From positions 1-12,303 of the forward strand of contig JAEYQZ010000211.1 of assembly GCA_023409695.1 (NCBI GenBank): 12,303 nucleotides of DNA, written 5' to 3'. Below, in pieces: positions 1 to 6,310 of the stretch (position 1 is the first letter of the stretch; every line of letters begins with the position of its first letter). The translations under genes and the position numbers were made by a program. Below the pieces are notes generated by a model that ran no database searches, was not told the DNA's origin, and saw only the letters and a program-made list of their open reading frames with translations. This DNA is from Methanobacteriota archaeon (lineage in GTDB: Archaea; Methanobacteriota; Methanobacteria; Methanobacteriales; Methanobacteriaceae).

Positions 1-506
1 CTTTATCTCTGGGTAATATTGGAAATGAAAAGGCTGTTGAACCTTTAATCAATGTTTTAAGAGATGAGTACTGGCATGTGAGGGAAACAGCGGCACTGGC
101 CCTTGGTGCAATTGGTGATAAGCGGGCTGTTGAACCAATCATCAGCGCACTAAAGGACGGGTGTTTAAATGTACAGTGTGAGGTGGTGGATGCACTGGGA
201 AATTTGGGCGATGATAAGGCCGTTGGGCCGTTATCTGAGGTTTTAAAAGAGAATGATTATCTTTTAAAGTCATGTGCTGTGAGGTCTCTTGGTAAAATTG
301 GTGACGATGCTGCAGTAGAATCTCTGGCAGGCTCTTTAACTGATGAAAGTTATTTAGTCCGGGTAAATGCAGCAAATGCCCTTGGAACAATAGGAGATAA
401 AAAAGCGCTTCCCTATCTTAAAGGCGTTTTAGAATCTTCAAGTGGGGAATCTCATGAATTTGAATCTGCCTTGAAGCGTGCAATAAAAAAAATTACTTCA
501 AAGTAA
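1..506 (+). CDS. HEAT-repeat (PBS-lyase type) protein, 3' part only
   Basis: The reading frame is open from the left edge (first full codon at position 3), so the gene starts outside the window. An in-frame GTG at 78 lies inside a repeat and is unlikely to be the true start. The visible 167 residues form about five alpha-helical repeats of roughly 31 residues, each carrying a version of AVEPL...VR..A..ALG.IGD. This is the PBS-lyase-type HEAT pattern. Such proteins are solenoid scaffolds for protein-protein contact; in cyanobacteria relatives attach bilins, but in archaea the partner is usually unknown. The tail ends in a lysine-rich helix (ALKRAIKKITSK). No catalytic residues are visible. A T-rich stretch follows the stop at 510-522. 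The fold is well supported; the cellular role is not known. Confidence 0.85.
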   Translation, partial: LSLGNIGNEKAVEPLINVLRDEYWHVRETAALALGAIGDKRAVEPIISALKDGCLNVQCEVVDALGNLGDDKAVGPLSEVLKENDYLLKSCAVRSLGKIGDDAAVESLAGSLTDESYLVRVNAANALGTIGDKKALPYLKGVLESSSGESHEFESALKRAIKKITSK

Positions 507-640
507 TCTATTTTTAATTTTACCCTTAAAATAAATGAATAAAAATTTCTTATTTTATATTTAATATTATAATAACTATGTTTATGTTAATCTTCCTTTA
601 AATCATTAGACGGTTCTCTATTTGCTTTTATAATTATATT

Positions 641-648
641 TTTATATA
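641..648 (+). promoter_or_regulatory. TATA box of nucS
   Basis: TTTATATA matches the archaeal TATA consensus exactly. Transcription would be expected to start about 25 bases downstream, near 670, giving nucS a leader of roughly 40 bases that contains the GAGGATG ribosome-binding site at 701-707. The rest of 507-711 is AT-rich and shows nothing else I can name. Confidence 0.6.
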
Positions 649-711
649 TTGAAAACGTAATATTAGTTTTAAAATAGTTTTTACCTTTTTTTAATAATTT
701 GAGGATGTTTA

Positions 712-1467
712 ATGATAATTAAGTTAGATAAAAATCCCAAAACAGAGGAAGTCTTTGACTTTATAAACGAAGCGATTTCTAAAAGAGCTTTCATGATAAT
801 TGTTGCCTGCTGCAGGATAAAGTACAGGGGCAGGGCTACAAGTAGGCTTGGATCAGGAGATAGGACAATAATTATCAAAACTGATGGTTCATTTTTAGTC
901 CATCAGGATTATAATCTGGAGCCTGTTAACTGGCAGCCCCCTAACTGTAAGTTCAAAACAAGGATGGAAAATGGCAGGGTTTATCTCTGTGGAGTTCGAA
1001 GGAATCCTCCAGAATCTCTTGAGGTTGAAATATGTAAAACTCATATGGTATCTTATCATATAGGTAAAGACATTAAAAAGCTTGAACTTGCAGGTTATGA
1101 AGAAGATATGCGTACGATGATAATGGAAAGTCCAGAACTTATTGAAAGTGGATTCAGGCCTACTTCTAAAGAATATCAGGTATCCGCGGGATTTATAGAT
1201 ATACTGGGTAAAGATAAAAATGGTAATTTAACTGTATTGGAGCTTAAAAGCAGGCGCGCAGGAACTAATGCTGTTAAACAGCTTAAAAGGTATATTGATG
1301 ACTTCGCGGATCATAAAGAGTTTGTAAGGGGAATCCTTGTGGCGCCATCTGTAACCGAGGAAGCTCAGGAACTGCTTGAAGAATACCAGATGGAATTTAA
1401 GGCGCTTGAACCCCCTAAAGAACTTAAAAGTGCTAAAAGTGTTACACTGGACTTTTTCAATAAATAA
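712..1467 (+). CDS. nucS: NucS/EndoMS mismatch endonuclease
   Basis: The 251-residue protein has full length for NucS (EndoMS), the archaeal and actinobacterial endonuclease that cuts both strands at mismatches or branched DNA, usually together with the PCNA sliding clamp. The N-terminal half (about 1-125) is the DNA-binding and dimerisation domain, with a GRATSRLG motif at 40-47 and a conserved-looking Trp74. The C-terminal half is the RecB-like nuclease: D163 in GFIDILG, then E177 and K179 in LELKS, form the D...ExK metal site, followed by Q190 and Y194. The tail KSVTLDFF (242-249) resembles a PCNA-interacting peptide, though its spacing is not the classical QxxLxxFF. GAGGATG (701-707) sits just before the ATG. 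The gene is single and converges with the membrane-protein unit on its right. The assignment is strong; an active role in mismatch repair here is inferred from the family. Confidence 0.95.
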   Translation: MIIKLDKNPKTEEVFDFINEAISKRAFMIIVACCRIKYRGRATSRLGSGDRTIIIKTDGSFLVHQDYNLEPVNWQPPNCKFKTRMENGRVYLCGVRRNPPESLEVEICKTHMVSYHIGKDIKKLELAGYEEDMRTMIMESPELIESGFRPTSKEYQVSAGFIDILGKDKNGNLTVLELKSRRAGTNAVKQLKRYIDDFADHKEFVRGILVAPSVTEEAQELLEEYQMEFKALEPPKELKSAKSVTLDFFNK

Positions 1468-1494
1468 TCAATCAGTAAATTTGAAAAGAAGATG

Positions 1495-1519
1495 GGCAAA
1501 TCCATTATTTGGATGTGCC
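1495..1519. terminator. Hairpin between convergent nucS and membrane-protein unit
   Basis: GGCA-A-ATCCA (1495-1504) pairs with TGGAT-G-TGCC (1510-1519) around loop TTATT, giving 9 base pairs with one A/G mismatch. It lies 28 bases after the nucS stop and covers the stop codon of the leftward gene (1505-1507), where the two transcripts meet. It could limit read-through or protect the 3' ends of both messages. Archaeal termination depends mainly on T-tracts, and none follows directly, so the role is uncertain. Confidence 0.4.
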
Positions 1520-2296
1520 TCTCATTTTTGATTTATTTTTATTTATGTTAGATTTGAAAGGGAACAGTACTTTAAACATATTTTTAAATGGTTTTCTGTA
1601 GATGTGGAAGTGAATCATGGCAGCTATAACCATTAGAAGTGATAGTTCTACATGCCAGTATGCTAGACCCTGCCTGTAAACCAGACCAACACTTAAATTT
1701 ATTATATAGATTAACAACACTCCTGTAATGCCTGATCCAAGGAAACCTCCCATTAACAGCAAGTTCCACAATTTTTTATGTTTTCTAGGCTTTAAGATAC
1801 CTTTACTAAATAGATAATGTGTAAAAAGGTACGCGCCTATGATTAAAAGGCTCACTGGAATTATGTGGTAGTCATTGTTAGTATTTAATGAATCACCAGT
1901 TCCTGAACTGGGATCGTGGACTGTAGTTGTGCTTGCATTTGTCTGGTCTGAAGTTCCATTTGAAATATTGTCTCCACCGCTGTCTGTAGATGGGGTATTT
2001 TGAGTATCTCCATTTGAATTGGTATTGGAGTCTGTACTTTGAGTGTTTGCAGCGGCGGCCTGTGATAGATCGCAGATTCCGTCTCCAGTACTGTCTGTGT
2101 AAAGATGGCACTGTCCGGGATAGGGGTCGTTTGTTAAACCGTAGGGACAACCTCCTGCACAAACTCCTGACATGGCTGATGCTGCAATTGCAGGTACAGT
2201 TGCTGCAGCGCCAATTATTTTCTGTTTTCTGGGTGAAATATTTTGATTTATTGTTTCTTTTAAACTAATTAGCTTATTTTTTATGTTATCTCTCAA
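1505..2296 (-). CDS. Membrane protein with Cys-rich/EF-hand-like outer domain and cytochrome-b-like (DUF4405-like) helices
   Basis: The protein has 263 residues. A basic N-terminus and a hydrophobic segment (about 27-44) form a signal peptide or anchor. A small domain with C46, C50, C63 and C75 follows: it contains CPYGLTNDPYPGQC and then an EF-hand/dockerin-like loop DSTGDGICD (68-76). Residues 81-142 are a Ser/Thr/Asn-rich linker. The C-terminal part has three membrane helices (about 145-165, 177-200, 212-232) with YWHVE (H215) and HFH (H229, H231). These resemble flavinylation-associated cytochrome (DUF4405-type) helices, in which histidines bind heme. The start is TTG at 2296, chosen because GAGGGTGA lies just upstream and the next Met (42) would remove the anchor. 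It overlaps the stop of the upstream gene by 4 bases, so the two are translationally coupled. Cys and Ca2+ functions are inferred from the pattern. Redox or heme function is plausible but unproven. Confidence 0.6.
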   Translation of the reverse strand: MRDNIKNKLISLKETINQNISPRKQKIIGAAATVPAIAASAMSGVCAGGCPYGLTNDPYPGQCHLYTDSTGDGICDLSQAAAANTQSTDSNTNSNGDTQNTPSTDSGGDNISNGTSDQTNASTTTVHDPSSGTGDSLNTNNDYHIIPVSLLIIGAYLFTHYLFSKGILKPRKHKKLWNLLLMGGFLGSGITGVLLIYIINLSVGLVYRQGLAYWHVELSLLMVIAAMIHFHIYRKPFKNMFKVLFPFKSNINKNKSKMRGTSK

Positions 2297-2619
2297 GATC
2301 TCACCCTCTTGCCTGTAAATAGTCTTCTGGTGCTTTTCCAGTAAATGATTATGTGGAATGCTGTAACTAGGGCCATGGTGATGCCGAATTCTACATGCCA
2401 GTAAAGAAGTCCTAAATTAATGGATGTAATTATGCCTAGTTCAAGTAAAACCATGAGTACAAATCCCGCCAATGCAGTTACTAAAAATGCACTGAATAGG
2501 ATAAAGTTCCATAAATTCACATGAATTGATTTTTTTATTAAACCTGCTTTGTAGAGTGTATATGTTACTATATAACCTGCTACAAACGGTATTGAAGGTA
2601 TAACTGTTTCATAAACCAT
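2293..2619 (-). CDS. Small cytochrome-b-like (DUF4405-like) membrane protein
   Basis: This is the first gene of a leftward two-gene unit, about 108 residues from the ATG at 2619. It has three hydrophobic segments separated by short loops. The layout matches the C-terminal part of the next protein: KAGLIKKSIHVNLWN before the second helix, YWHVEFG at the start of the third helix and a histidine (AFHIIIYW) one turn-set later, so the two genes look like paralogues. The histidines in SIHVN, YWHVE and FHI are candidate heme ligands by analogy with DUF4405. The start at 2619 is preferred because GTGATC (2623-2628) is a good Shine-Dalgarno site. The in-frame GTG at 2628 lies inside that site and would add only MII. 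The stop overlaps the start of the next gene. Substrate and partner are unknown. Confidence 0.65.
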   Translation of the reverse strand: MVYETVIPSIPFVAGYIVTYTLYKAGLIKKSIHVNLWNFILFSAFLVTALAGFVLMVLLELGIITSINLGLLYWHVEFGITMALVTAFHIIIYWKSTRRLFTGKRVRS

Positions 2620-2634
2620 GATGATCACATTACT

Positions 2635-2660
2635 TTAAAAGTGCCTCCGAGGCTTTTTAA
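2635..2660 (-). promoter_or_regulatory. Inverted repeat upstream of the membrane-protein unit
   Basis: TTAAAA (2635-2640) and GCCT (2643-2646) pair with AGGC (2650-2653) and TTTTAA (2655-2660) around loop CCG, with a small asymmetric interior break. It lies 16 bases before the start of the leftward unit and is locally GC-rich in very AT-rich DNA. It could be an operator or a 5'-leader hairpin. Read on the plus strand it looks like a hairpin plus T5 terminator, but no rightward gene ends nearby. Confidence 0.4.
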
Positions 2661-3076
2661 TTAAAATAAGTGAAGTGTAATAAAAATAATTTTTCCAGAA
2701 TTACTCCCAAATCATTCCCAAATTCTTCCATAATCTCTTTTTTGAGTATTTAAAGCAAAATAAAGGGCGTTTATATGTATTACTTTTACTATTCTGATTT
2801 TTAAAAAGCTTAAATACAAACATCGTAGAGAAATGAGTTTTAAAAATGGAATATTCGAACAGTTCATGTTAACTGCTTGTTATAAGTTTAATCTATCTGG
2901 CTGTGGCTTTATTTACAGGTATAATTCTAGTTAAATTTTAAATACTTGTATTTTATAACTTCTTTAGCCTTGATAGATTTAGATAGTGATGTATAAAATA
3001 AATCGCATTTTAATTTTATTTTTCAAATATTTGGATTCATAGCTAAGGTAATAGTTTAATCTAGCTATAACTATTT
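2661..3076. other. AT-rich gene-poor stretch; possible promoter and 33-codon ORF
   Basis: No convincing gene is seen. Within it, AAAAAGCTTAAATA (2805-2818) looks like a BRE plus TATA element. About 15-20 bases later an ATG at 2833 opens a 33-codon frame ending at 2934 (starts MSFKNGIFEQF). It has no good Shine-Dalgarno site and I recognise no family, so it may equally be a small RNA start or chance. The left part should hold the promoter of the leftward membrane-protein unit; T-rich tracts there do not give a clear single TATA box. Confidence 0.3.
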
Positions 3077-3112
3077 ATAGGATTATATTCTATAATCTAA
3101 ATAGGATTATAT
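3077..3112 (+). repeat. 12-bp direct repeat in the tetR promoter region
   Basis: ATAGGATTATAT occurs at 3077-3088 and again at 3101-3112, 24 bases apart start to start. Both copies contain TATA-like sequence, so they may be alternative TATA boxes or a duplicated promoter. The second copy runs into the operator at 3112-3129. Confidence 0.4.
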
Positions 3113-3129
3113 AGACCAGTCATTATAAT
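3112..3129 (-). promoter_or_regulatory. LmrA/QdoR-type operator before the TetR gene
   Basis: Read leftward, the site ends in GACTGGTCTA and starts ATTATA. It matches the Bacillus LmrA/QdoR box (AWTATATAGANYGGTCTA as I recall it) except for two positions in the less conserved middle. It lies 11 bases before the repressor ATG, so binding would cover the transcription start or early leader and give autorepression. Confidence 0.7.
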
Positions 3130-3140
3130 TGGATGGTATT

Positions 3141-3728
3141 ATGAAAAAAACTGATACAAGAGATCGGATAGTAGAAGCTGCAACGGTTCTTTTTCAGCTT
3201 AAAGGATATCATGCTACTGGATTAAATGAAATTTTAAAAGAAAGTAATGCTCCTAAAGGCTCTTTATATTATTATTTTCCAGATGGTAAGGAACAACTGG
3301 CGCTAGAAGCTGTAAATTTGACAAAAGAATTTGTTGAGAAAACAATAAAAGAACGACTTGCAAAAATTGAGGATCCTGCAGAATCCATTAAAAATTCCAT
3401 CGAAGAAATGGCTGATTTAGTATATACTCAAAAAGATGAAAAAATAGCACTTAGAAGCACTAAAAAAGTTTCTATCAATCTTATTGCGCTGGAAACAGCT
3501 GCAACTAATGAAAATTTAAGAAAAGCGTGCGAATCTGCTTTTAATGCATGGCAAGATGCTTACACTCAGAAGTTAATAGACGGAGGGTTCAGCAAAGAAA
3601 AAGCAGAAACCCTTGGATTGGTTATTCAGTCAATGGTTGAAGGAGCAATAATCATGTCTTTAACGAAAAAGAGTGATAAGCCTTTCATTGAGATTGCAAA
3701 GCAGATTCCTATTCTACTGGCTCAATAA
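3141..3728 (+). CDS. TetR-family repressor, LmrA/QdoR (YxaF)-like
   Basis: The 195-residue protein has the length and layout of TetR-family repressors. The N-terminal domain (about 5-50) carries the helix-turn-helix with GYHATGLNEILKESNAPKG (22-40) and SLYYYFPDGKEQLALEAV (41-58). This wording, especially YHATGLN, APKGSLYYYFP and GKEQLA, is typical of the LmrA/YxaF group, which in Bacillus represses drug efflux and flavonoid genes and is released by flavonoids. Residues 60-195 form the helical ligand-binding domain; the ligand cannot be told from sequence. The start is ATG 3141, preceded by GGATGGT. An in-frame TTG at 3129 would sit inside the operator and is rejected. The exporter gene follows 129 bases downstream behind two further operators, so local autoregulation plus repression of efflux is the obvious reading. 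Transfer from Firmicutes is inferred. Confidence 0.9.
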   Translation: MKKTDTRDRIVEAATVLFQLKGYHATGLNEILKESNAPKGSLYYYFPDGKEQLALEAVNLTKEFVEKTIKERLAKIEDPAESIKNSIEEMADLVYTQKDEKIALRSTKKVSINLIALETAATNENLRKACESAFNAWQDAYTQKLIDGGFSKEKAETLGLVIQSMVEGAIIMSLTKKSDKPFIEIAKQIPILLAQ

Positions 3729-3768
3729 TAACGATTATTGAATGAATTTTGAATGATTTTTTTACAAA

Positions 3769-3786
3769 ATTATGTAGACTGGTCTA
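3769..3786 (+). promoter_or_regulatory. LmrA/QdoR-type operator 1 before the exporter
   Basis: ATTATGTAGACTGGTCTA differs from the LmrA/QdoR consensus at one position (G for A at base 6). Its core TAGAC-N2-GTCTA is an inverted repeat suited to a TetR dimer. It lies 40 bases after the repressor stop and 51 bases upstream of an identical second copy. Confidence 0.8.
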
Positions 3787-3819
3787 ATTACATTAATGGA
3801 AATTATCTCTAATTTTTCA

Positions 3820-3837
3820 ATTATGTAGACTGGTCTA
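3820..3837 (+). promoter_or_regulatory. LmrA/QdoR-type operator 2 before the exporter
   Basis: This copy is identical to operator 1, and identity extends to 21 bases (3768-3788 and 3819-3839). The 51-base spacing is close to five helical turns, so both dimers would lie on nearly the same DNA face. The site ends 6 bases before the exporter's GGAGTGA ribosome-binding site, so the exporter promoter must lie between or over the two sites. I see no clean TATA box between them. Confidence 0.8.
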
Positions 3838-3857
3838 ATATTGGAGTGAATTCAAAA

Positions 3858-5321
3858 ATGGTTTTAAATACAGATGATGATTATTCACAAATGGTTTTAG
3901 ATTCAAACAAACATAATTCATTATTTAACAAAAATAGCACTAAAAAAATTTTATTTATACTTTTACTTGGCGGATTCATGTCTATGTTAAGCGAAACCGC
4001 ATTGAGTATTGCATTTCCACATATAATGCTGCAATATAATATTTCGGCAGGGATAGTGCAGTGGCTGACCACTATTTATGTTCTTGTTTCAGGTATTGTA
4101 TTCCTTATCAGTGCCTTTCTTATTGAGAGATTTTCAACTAGAAAATTGTTTATGTCTTCAATGATATTTTTAATTATAGGAACGATAGTATCTGGTATTT
4201 CATCAAATTTTCCGGTTTTATTTGCTGGACGTGTAATTCAGGCAGTTGGAACAGGTATCCTTGTACCTCTAATATTTAACACAATACTAATATTGATTCC
4301 AAGACAAAAACAGGGATTAGTCATGGGACTTGTGTCTCTTGTAATTCTTTCTGCACCAATGTTTGCACCAGTGTTTATGGGCTTTCTTATGGGCTTTATG
4401 GACTGGCACTGGTTCTTTTTGCTGGTTTTAGTCTGTTTTATAGTCACAGCAGTTTTAGGGCTATCTTATTTAAGGAATGTCACTGAAGTAACACGTCCAA
4501 AACTTGATATTTTATCTGTTATCCTGGCTGCTGTGGGATTCAGCGGAATTATAACTGGATTCAGTGGTTTGGGGGACTATGGATTGGGCTTAAATGTTAG
4601 CATACCTTTGGTTATAGGTATAACCACACTTATACTATTTTCAATACGTCAACTAACAATGGAACATCCTTTACTGGACCTTCATGTTTTTAAGTATCCC
4701 TTTTTCACCATAGGAATAATAATTAATGTAATTAACGTGATGGTTGTTTTTGCAATAGTGATTATACTTCCAATGTATCTGCAGAATGGACTTGGAACCA
4801 CTTCTTTCGTTGCTAGCCTTGTAATGCTGCCTGGAAGTATTTTAAACTGTTTATTACCTCTTCTTGCAGGCCATATATACGACAGACATGGGCCAAGGGT
4901 TATCGTTAGCTCAGGTCTCGCCATTATGTGCATTTCCATGATATTTTTATCGAACCTTTCTGTTTCAACGACTCTTGTGGCTGTGTTAATTATAAATTGT
5001 GGTTTATATGTAGGATCTGCCCTTTTAATGTCTCCGAACCAGACAAATACCCTTGGAAATTTAGATTCTAAACATTATGCCTCAGGTTCAGCTATAATGA
5101 CTTCTTTGCAGCAGATGGGGGGTGCAGTTGGCTCATCTCTATTTGTAAGCTTTATGTCATTTGGTCAGCACAGCTACCTTCAAAATATCGTTAATCCGAA
5201 TTCAACACAGCAAATATCTGCACTGGTATCAGGTGTAAACTTTTCATTTCTAATGGGGGCAATAATACTTGCGTTTGTATTTGTTCTTTCTCTTTTTTTA
5301 AAGAAGGAGGTGCATACTTAA
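3858..5321 (+). CDS. DHA2-family (EmrB/QacA, LmrB-like) multidrug MFS exporter
   Basis: The 487-residue protein has about 14 membrane helices, as in proton-driven DHA2 drug exporters. Visible family features are LSETALSIAFP in helix 1 (44-54, with Glu46 where many relatives have Asp or Glu), WLTTIYVLVSG in helix 2, a motif-A-like loop IERFSTRKLF, the motif B arginine in AGRVIQAVGTG (123-133) and the motif C region rich in Gly and Pro (about 157-178). ERFSTRKLF and the helix 1 sequence resemble LmrB, the lincomycin exporter of Bacillus, which fits the LmrA-like regulator next door. The start is ATG 3858 with GGAGTGA at 3843-3849; the in-frame GTG at 3846 is inside that site. Two operators upstream imply repression until an inducer binds the TetR protein. 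Drug specificity cannot be read from the sequence. A strong AAGGAGGTG (5304-5312) near the stop has no gene behind it. Confidence 0.9.
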   Translation: MVLNTDDDYSQMVLDSNKHNSLFNKNSTKKILFILLLGGFMSMLSETALSIAFPHIMLQYNISAGIVQWLTTIYVLVSGIVFLISAFLIERFSTRKLFMSSMIFLIIGTIVSGISSNFPVLFAGRVIQAVGTGILVPLIFNTILILIPRQKQGLVMGLVSLVILSAPMFAPVFMGFLMGFMDWHWFFLLVLVCFIVTAVLGLSYLRNVTEVTRPKLDILSVILAAVGFSGIITGFSGLGDYGLGLNVSIPLVIGITTLILFSIRQLTMEHPLLDLHVFKYPFFTIGIIINVINVMVVFAIVIILPMYLQNGLGTTSFVASLVMLPGSILNCLLPLLAGHIYDRHGPRVIVSSGLAIMCISMIFLSNLSVSTTLVAVLIINCGLYVGSALLMSPNQTNTLGNLDSKHYASGSAIMTSLQQMGGAVGSSLFVSFMSFGQHSYLQNIVNPNSTQQISALVSGVNFSFLMGAIILAFVFVLSLFLKKEVHT

Positions 5322-5402
5322 AATAAATTACTTTTTTATATTTTTGACTGTAATGCTCTTTAAAACATAAATTTTAGTATAATTGCAGATAAAAACAGTT
5401 GT

Positions 5403-5435
5403 TAAAAAGGTAGAGTTGTTGGAAAAACCTTTTTA
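5403..5435. terminator. Bidirectional terminator between exporter and DUF308 gene
   Basis: TAAAAAGGT (5403-5411) pairs with ACCTTTTTA (5427-5435) over a 15-base loop. Each strand gives a T-run at the 3' side of the stem. It abuts the stop codon of the leftward gene (5436-5438) and lies 82 bases after the exporter stop, as expected for a shared terminator of convergent genes. Confidence 0.5.
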
Positions 5436-5915
5436 TTAATCTTTCTGGAATAACATTATTATTCCAGTTATTAAAAGCCATAATCCAATTAATATGCCTA
5501 AATACAGCGGATCTTTAATGAATGCCGCTACAATTATGTATATTATACCTAAAACAAGGGATACAAGTCCTGTCCATCTGTTTCCTAGAGTTTTACTTGC
5601 TATAGCAACAATTCCTGCTATTATCAGGAATATACCTGCAATAAACACGAATAAAGCTGCTACGAAACTAAACAGTGCTGGATTGAATACAAATCCTAGA
5701 CCCAGAATTAATGCCAAAAATCCTAAAATGAGCTCTACGATGCCCATAACTGCACTTTCGCCCATTGAGCCTGCGCCCATAAATAGAAGACCTAAACCCA
5801 AAAATAGCACTGCAACACCAGTTAGCACGCTAAATGGAATTACTCCTAAAAGTGGGAATGCTAAAACTATTAAACCTAAAACTATGAGAATTATCGCGTT
5901 TCCCATTTTTTCCAT
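5436..5915 (-). CDS. DUF308 (HdeD-like) membrane protein
   Basis: The protein has 159 residues, nearly all hydrophobic, forming about six short membrane helices rich in Gly, Leu, Ile and Phe. Features typical of DUF308 are repeated LG..L...G....P at helix starts, IAGIFLIIAGIVAIASK in the middle, the RWTGLVSLVLGIIYIIVA segment and a C-terminal GLWLLITGIIMLF. HdeD of Escherichia coli, a distant relative, is linked to acid resistance; the function in archaea is unknown. The start is ATG 5915, placed by AGAGGTGAT (5921-5929). An in-frame GTG at 5924 lies inside that Shine-Dalgarno site. The gene is single and faces the exporter end to end, so it is probably not part of the repressor/exporter unit. 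A long perfect inverted repeat lies upstream (5962-5991). Confidence 0.85.
   Translation of the reverse strand: MEKMGNAIILIVLGLIVLAFPLLGVIPFSVLTGVAVLFLGLGLLFMGAGSMGESAVMGIVELILGFLALILGLGFVFNPALFSFVAALFVFIAGIFLIIAGIVAIASKTLGNRWTGLVSLVLGIIYIIVAAFIKDPLYLGILIGLWLLITGIIMLFQKD
5445..5467. repeat. Perfect 9-bp hairpin inside the 3' end of the DUF308 gene
   Basis: CTGGAATAA (5445-5453) pairs perfectly with TTATTCCAG (5459-5467) over a 5-base loop. It lies within the last ten or so codons of the DUF308 gene, next to the terminator hairpin. It may add to 3'-end structure of either transcript or be a by-product of codon choice. Confidence 0.4.
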
Positions 5916-5961
5916 ACTAATCACCTCTTAGCCTTTTTCCCAACAACTCTCCAATTCTAAC

Positions 5962-5991
5962 AATAATTAATAATTGCCATTATTAATTATT
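5962..5991. promoter_or_regulatory. 13-bp perfect inverted repeat upstream of the DUF308 gene
   Basis: AATAATTAATAAT (5962-5974) is the exact reverse complement of 5979-5991, with spacer TGCC. It ends 46 bases upstream of the DUF308 start, in the promoter zone of that leftward gene. The symmetry suggests a dimeric regulator site or a leader hairpin. Because the sequence is only A and T in its arms, some chance palindromy is expected, but 13 of 13 is long. Confidence 0.45.
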
Positions 5992-6310
5992 ATATTTTGC
6001 TATAACTTAATAGAGCTAATAAATGGATAATTAAAATCTAAAAATCATAAATAACCTATAAAAAGCATTTTAGGACATATAAACATTTATAAATGACCAT
6101 ATTGCATTAATTAATTTAAAAGCTAAAAAAAATCTTCTTTTAAGGTTTAAATAATTTTATACCATATGCATCTTAATTTTTATAGCCCAATTGGTTAACT
6201 TCTATAAATTTACTTATTTAGAATATGGAATACAGTATTCTCATCAAAAATAAGACTTTGTCAGGCAGTGCTTTATGAAACTGGAAAGATCAATAATCCG
6301 CAAATTTATG
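5992..6310. other. AT-rich spacer without a supported gene
   Basis: Nothing firm is seen. CATTTATAAATG near 6084-6096 is TATA-like but no good frame follows. A 13-base palindrome, GAATAC-A-GTATTC, lies at 6228-6240. A frame open from 6208 to 6336 has no clear start, matches no family I know and runs into the antisense of the next gene; it could be a gene remnant. Confidence 0.3.

Noticed and set aside
1893..2268. Alternative frames on both strands over the linker of the 263-residue membrane protein
   Set aside because: They arise from the Ser/Thr/Asn-rich linker, have Arg/Tyr/Trp-rich unlikely sequences and lack ribosome-binding sites.
5494..5931. 145-codon plus-strand frame opposite the DUF308 gene
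   Set aside because: It is the antisense shadow of a well-supported membrane protein; its Pro/Asn/Ile-rich content follows from that.
6181..6206. tRNA-like AGCCCAATTGGTTA segment
   Set aside because: It resembles a D-arm but there is no acceptor stem, anticodon arm or T-arm at the right distances; it is explained by nested short palindromes (CCAATTGG, GTTAAC).
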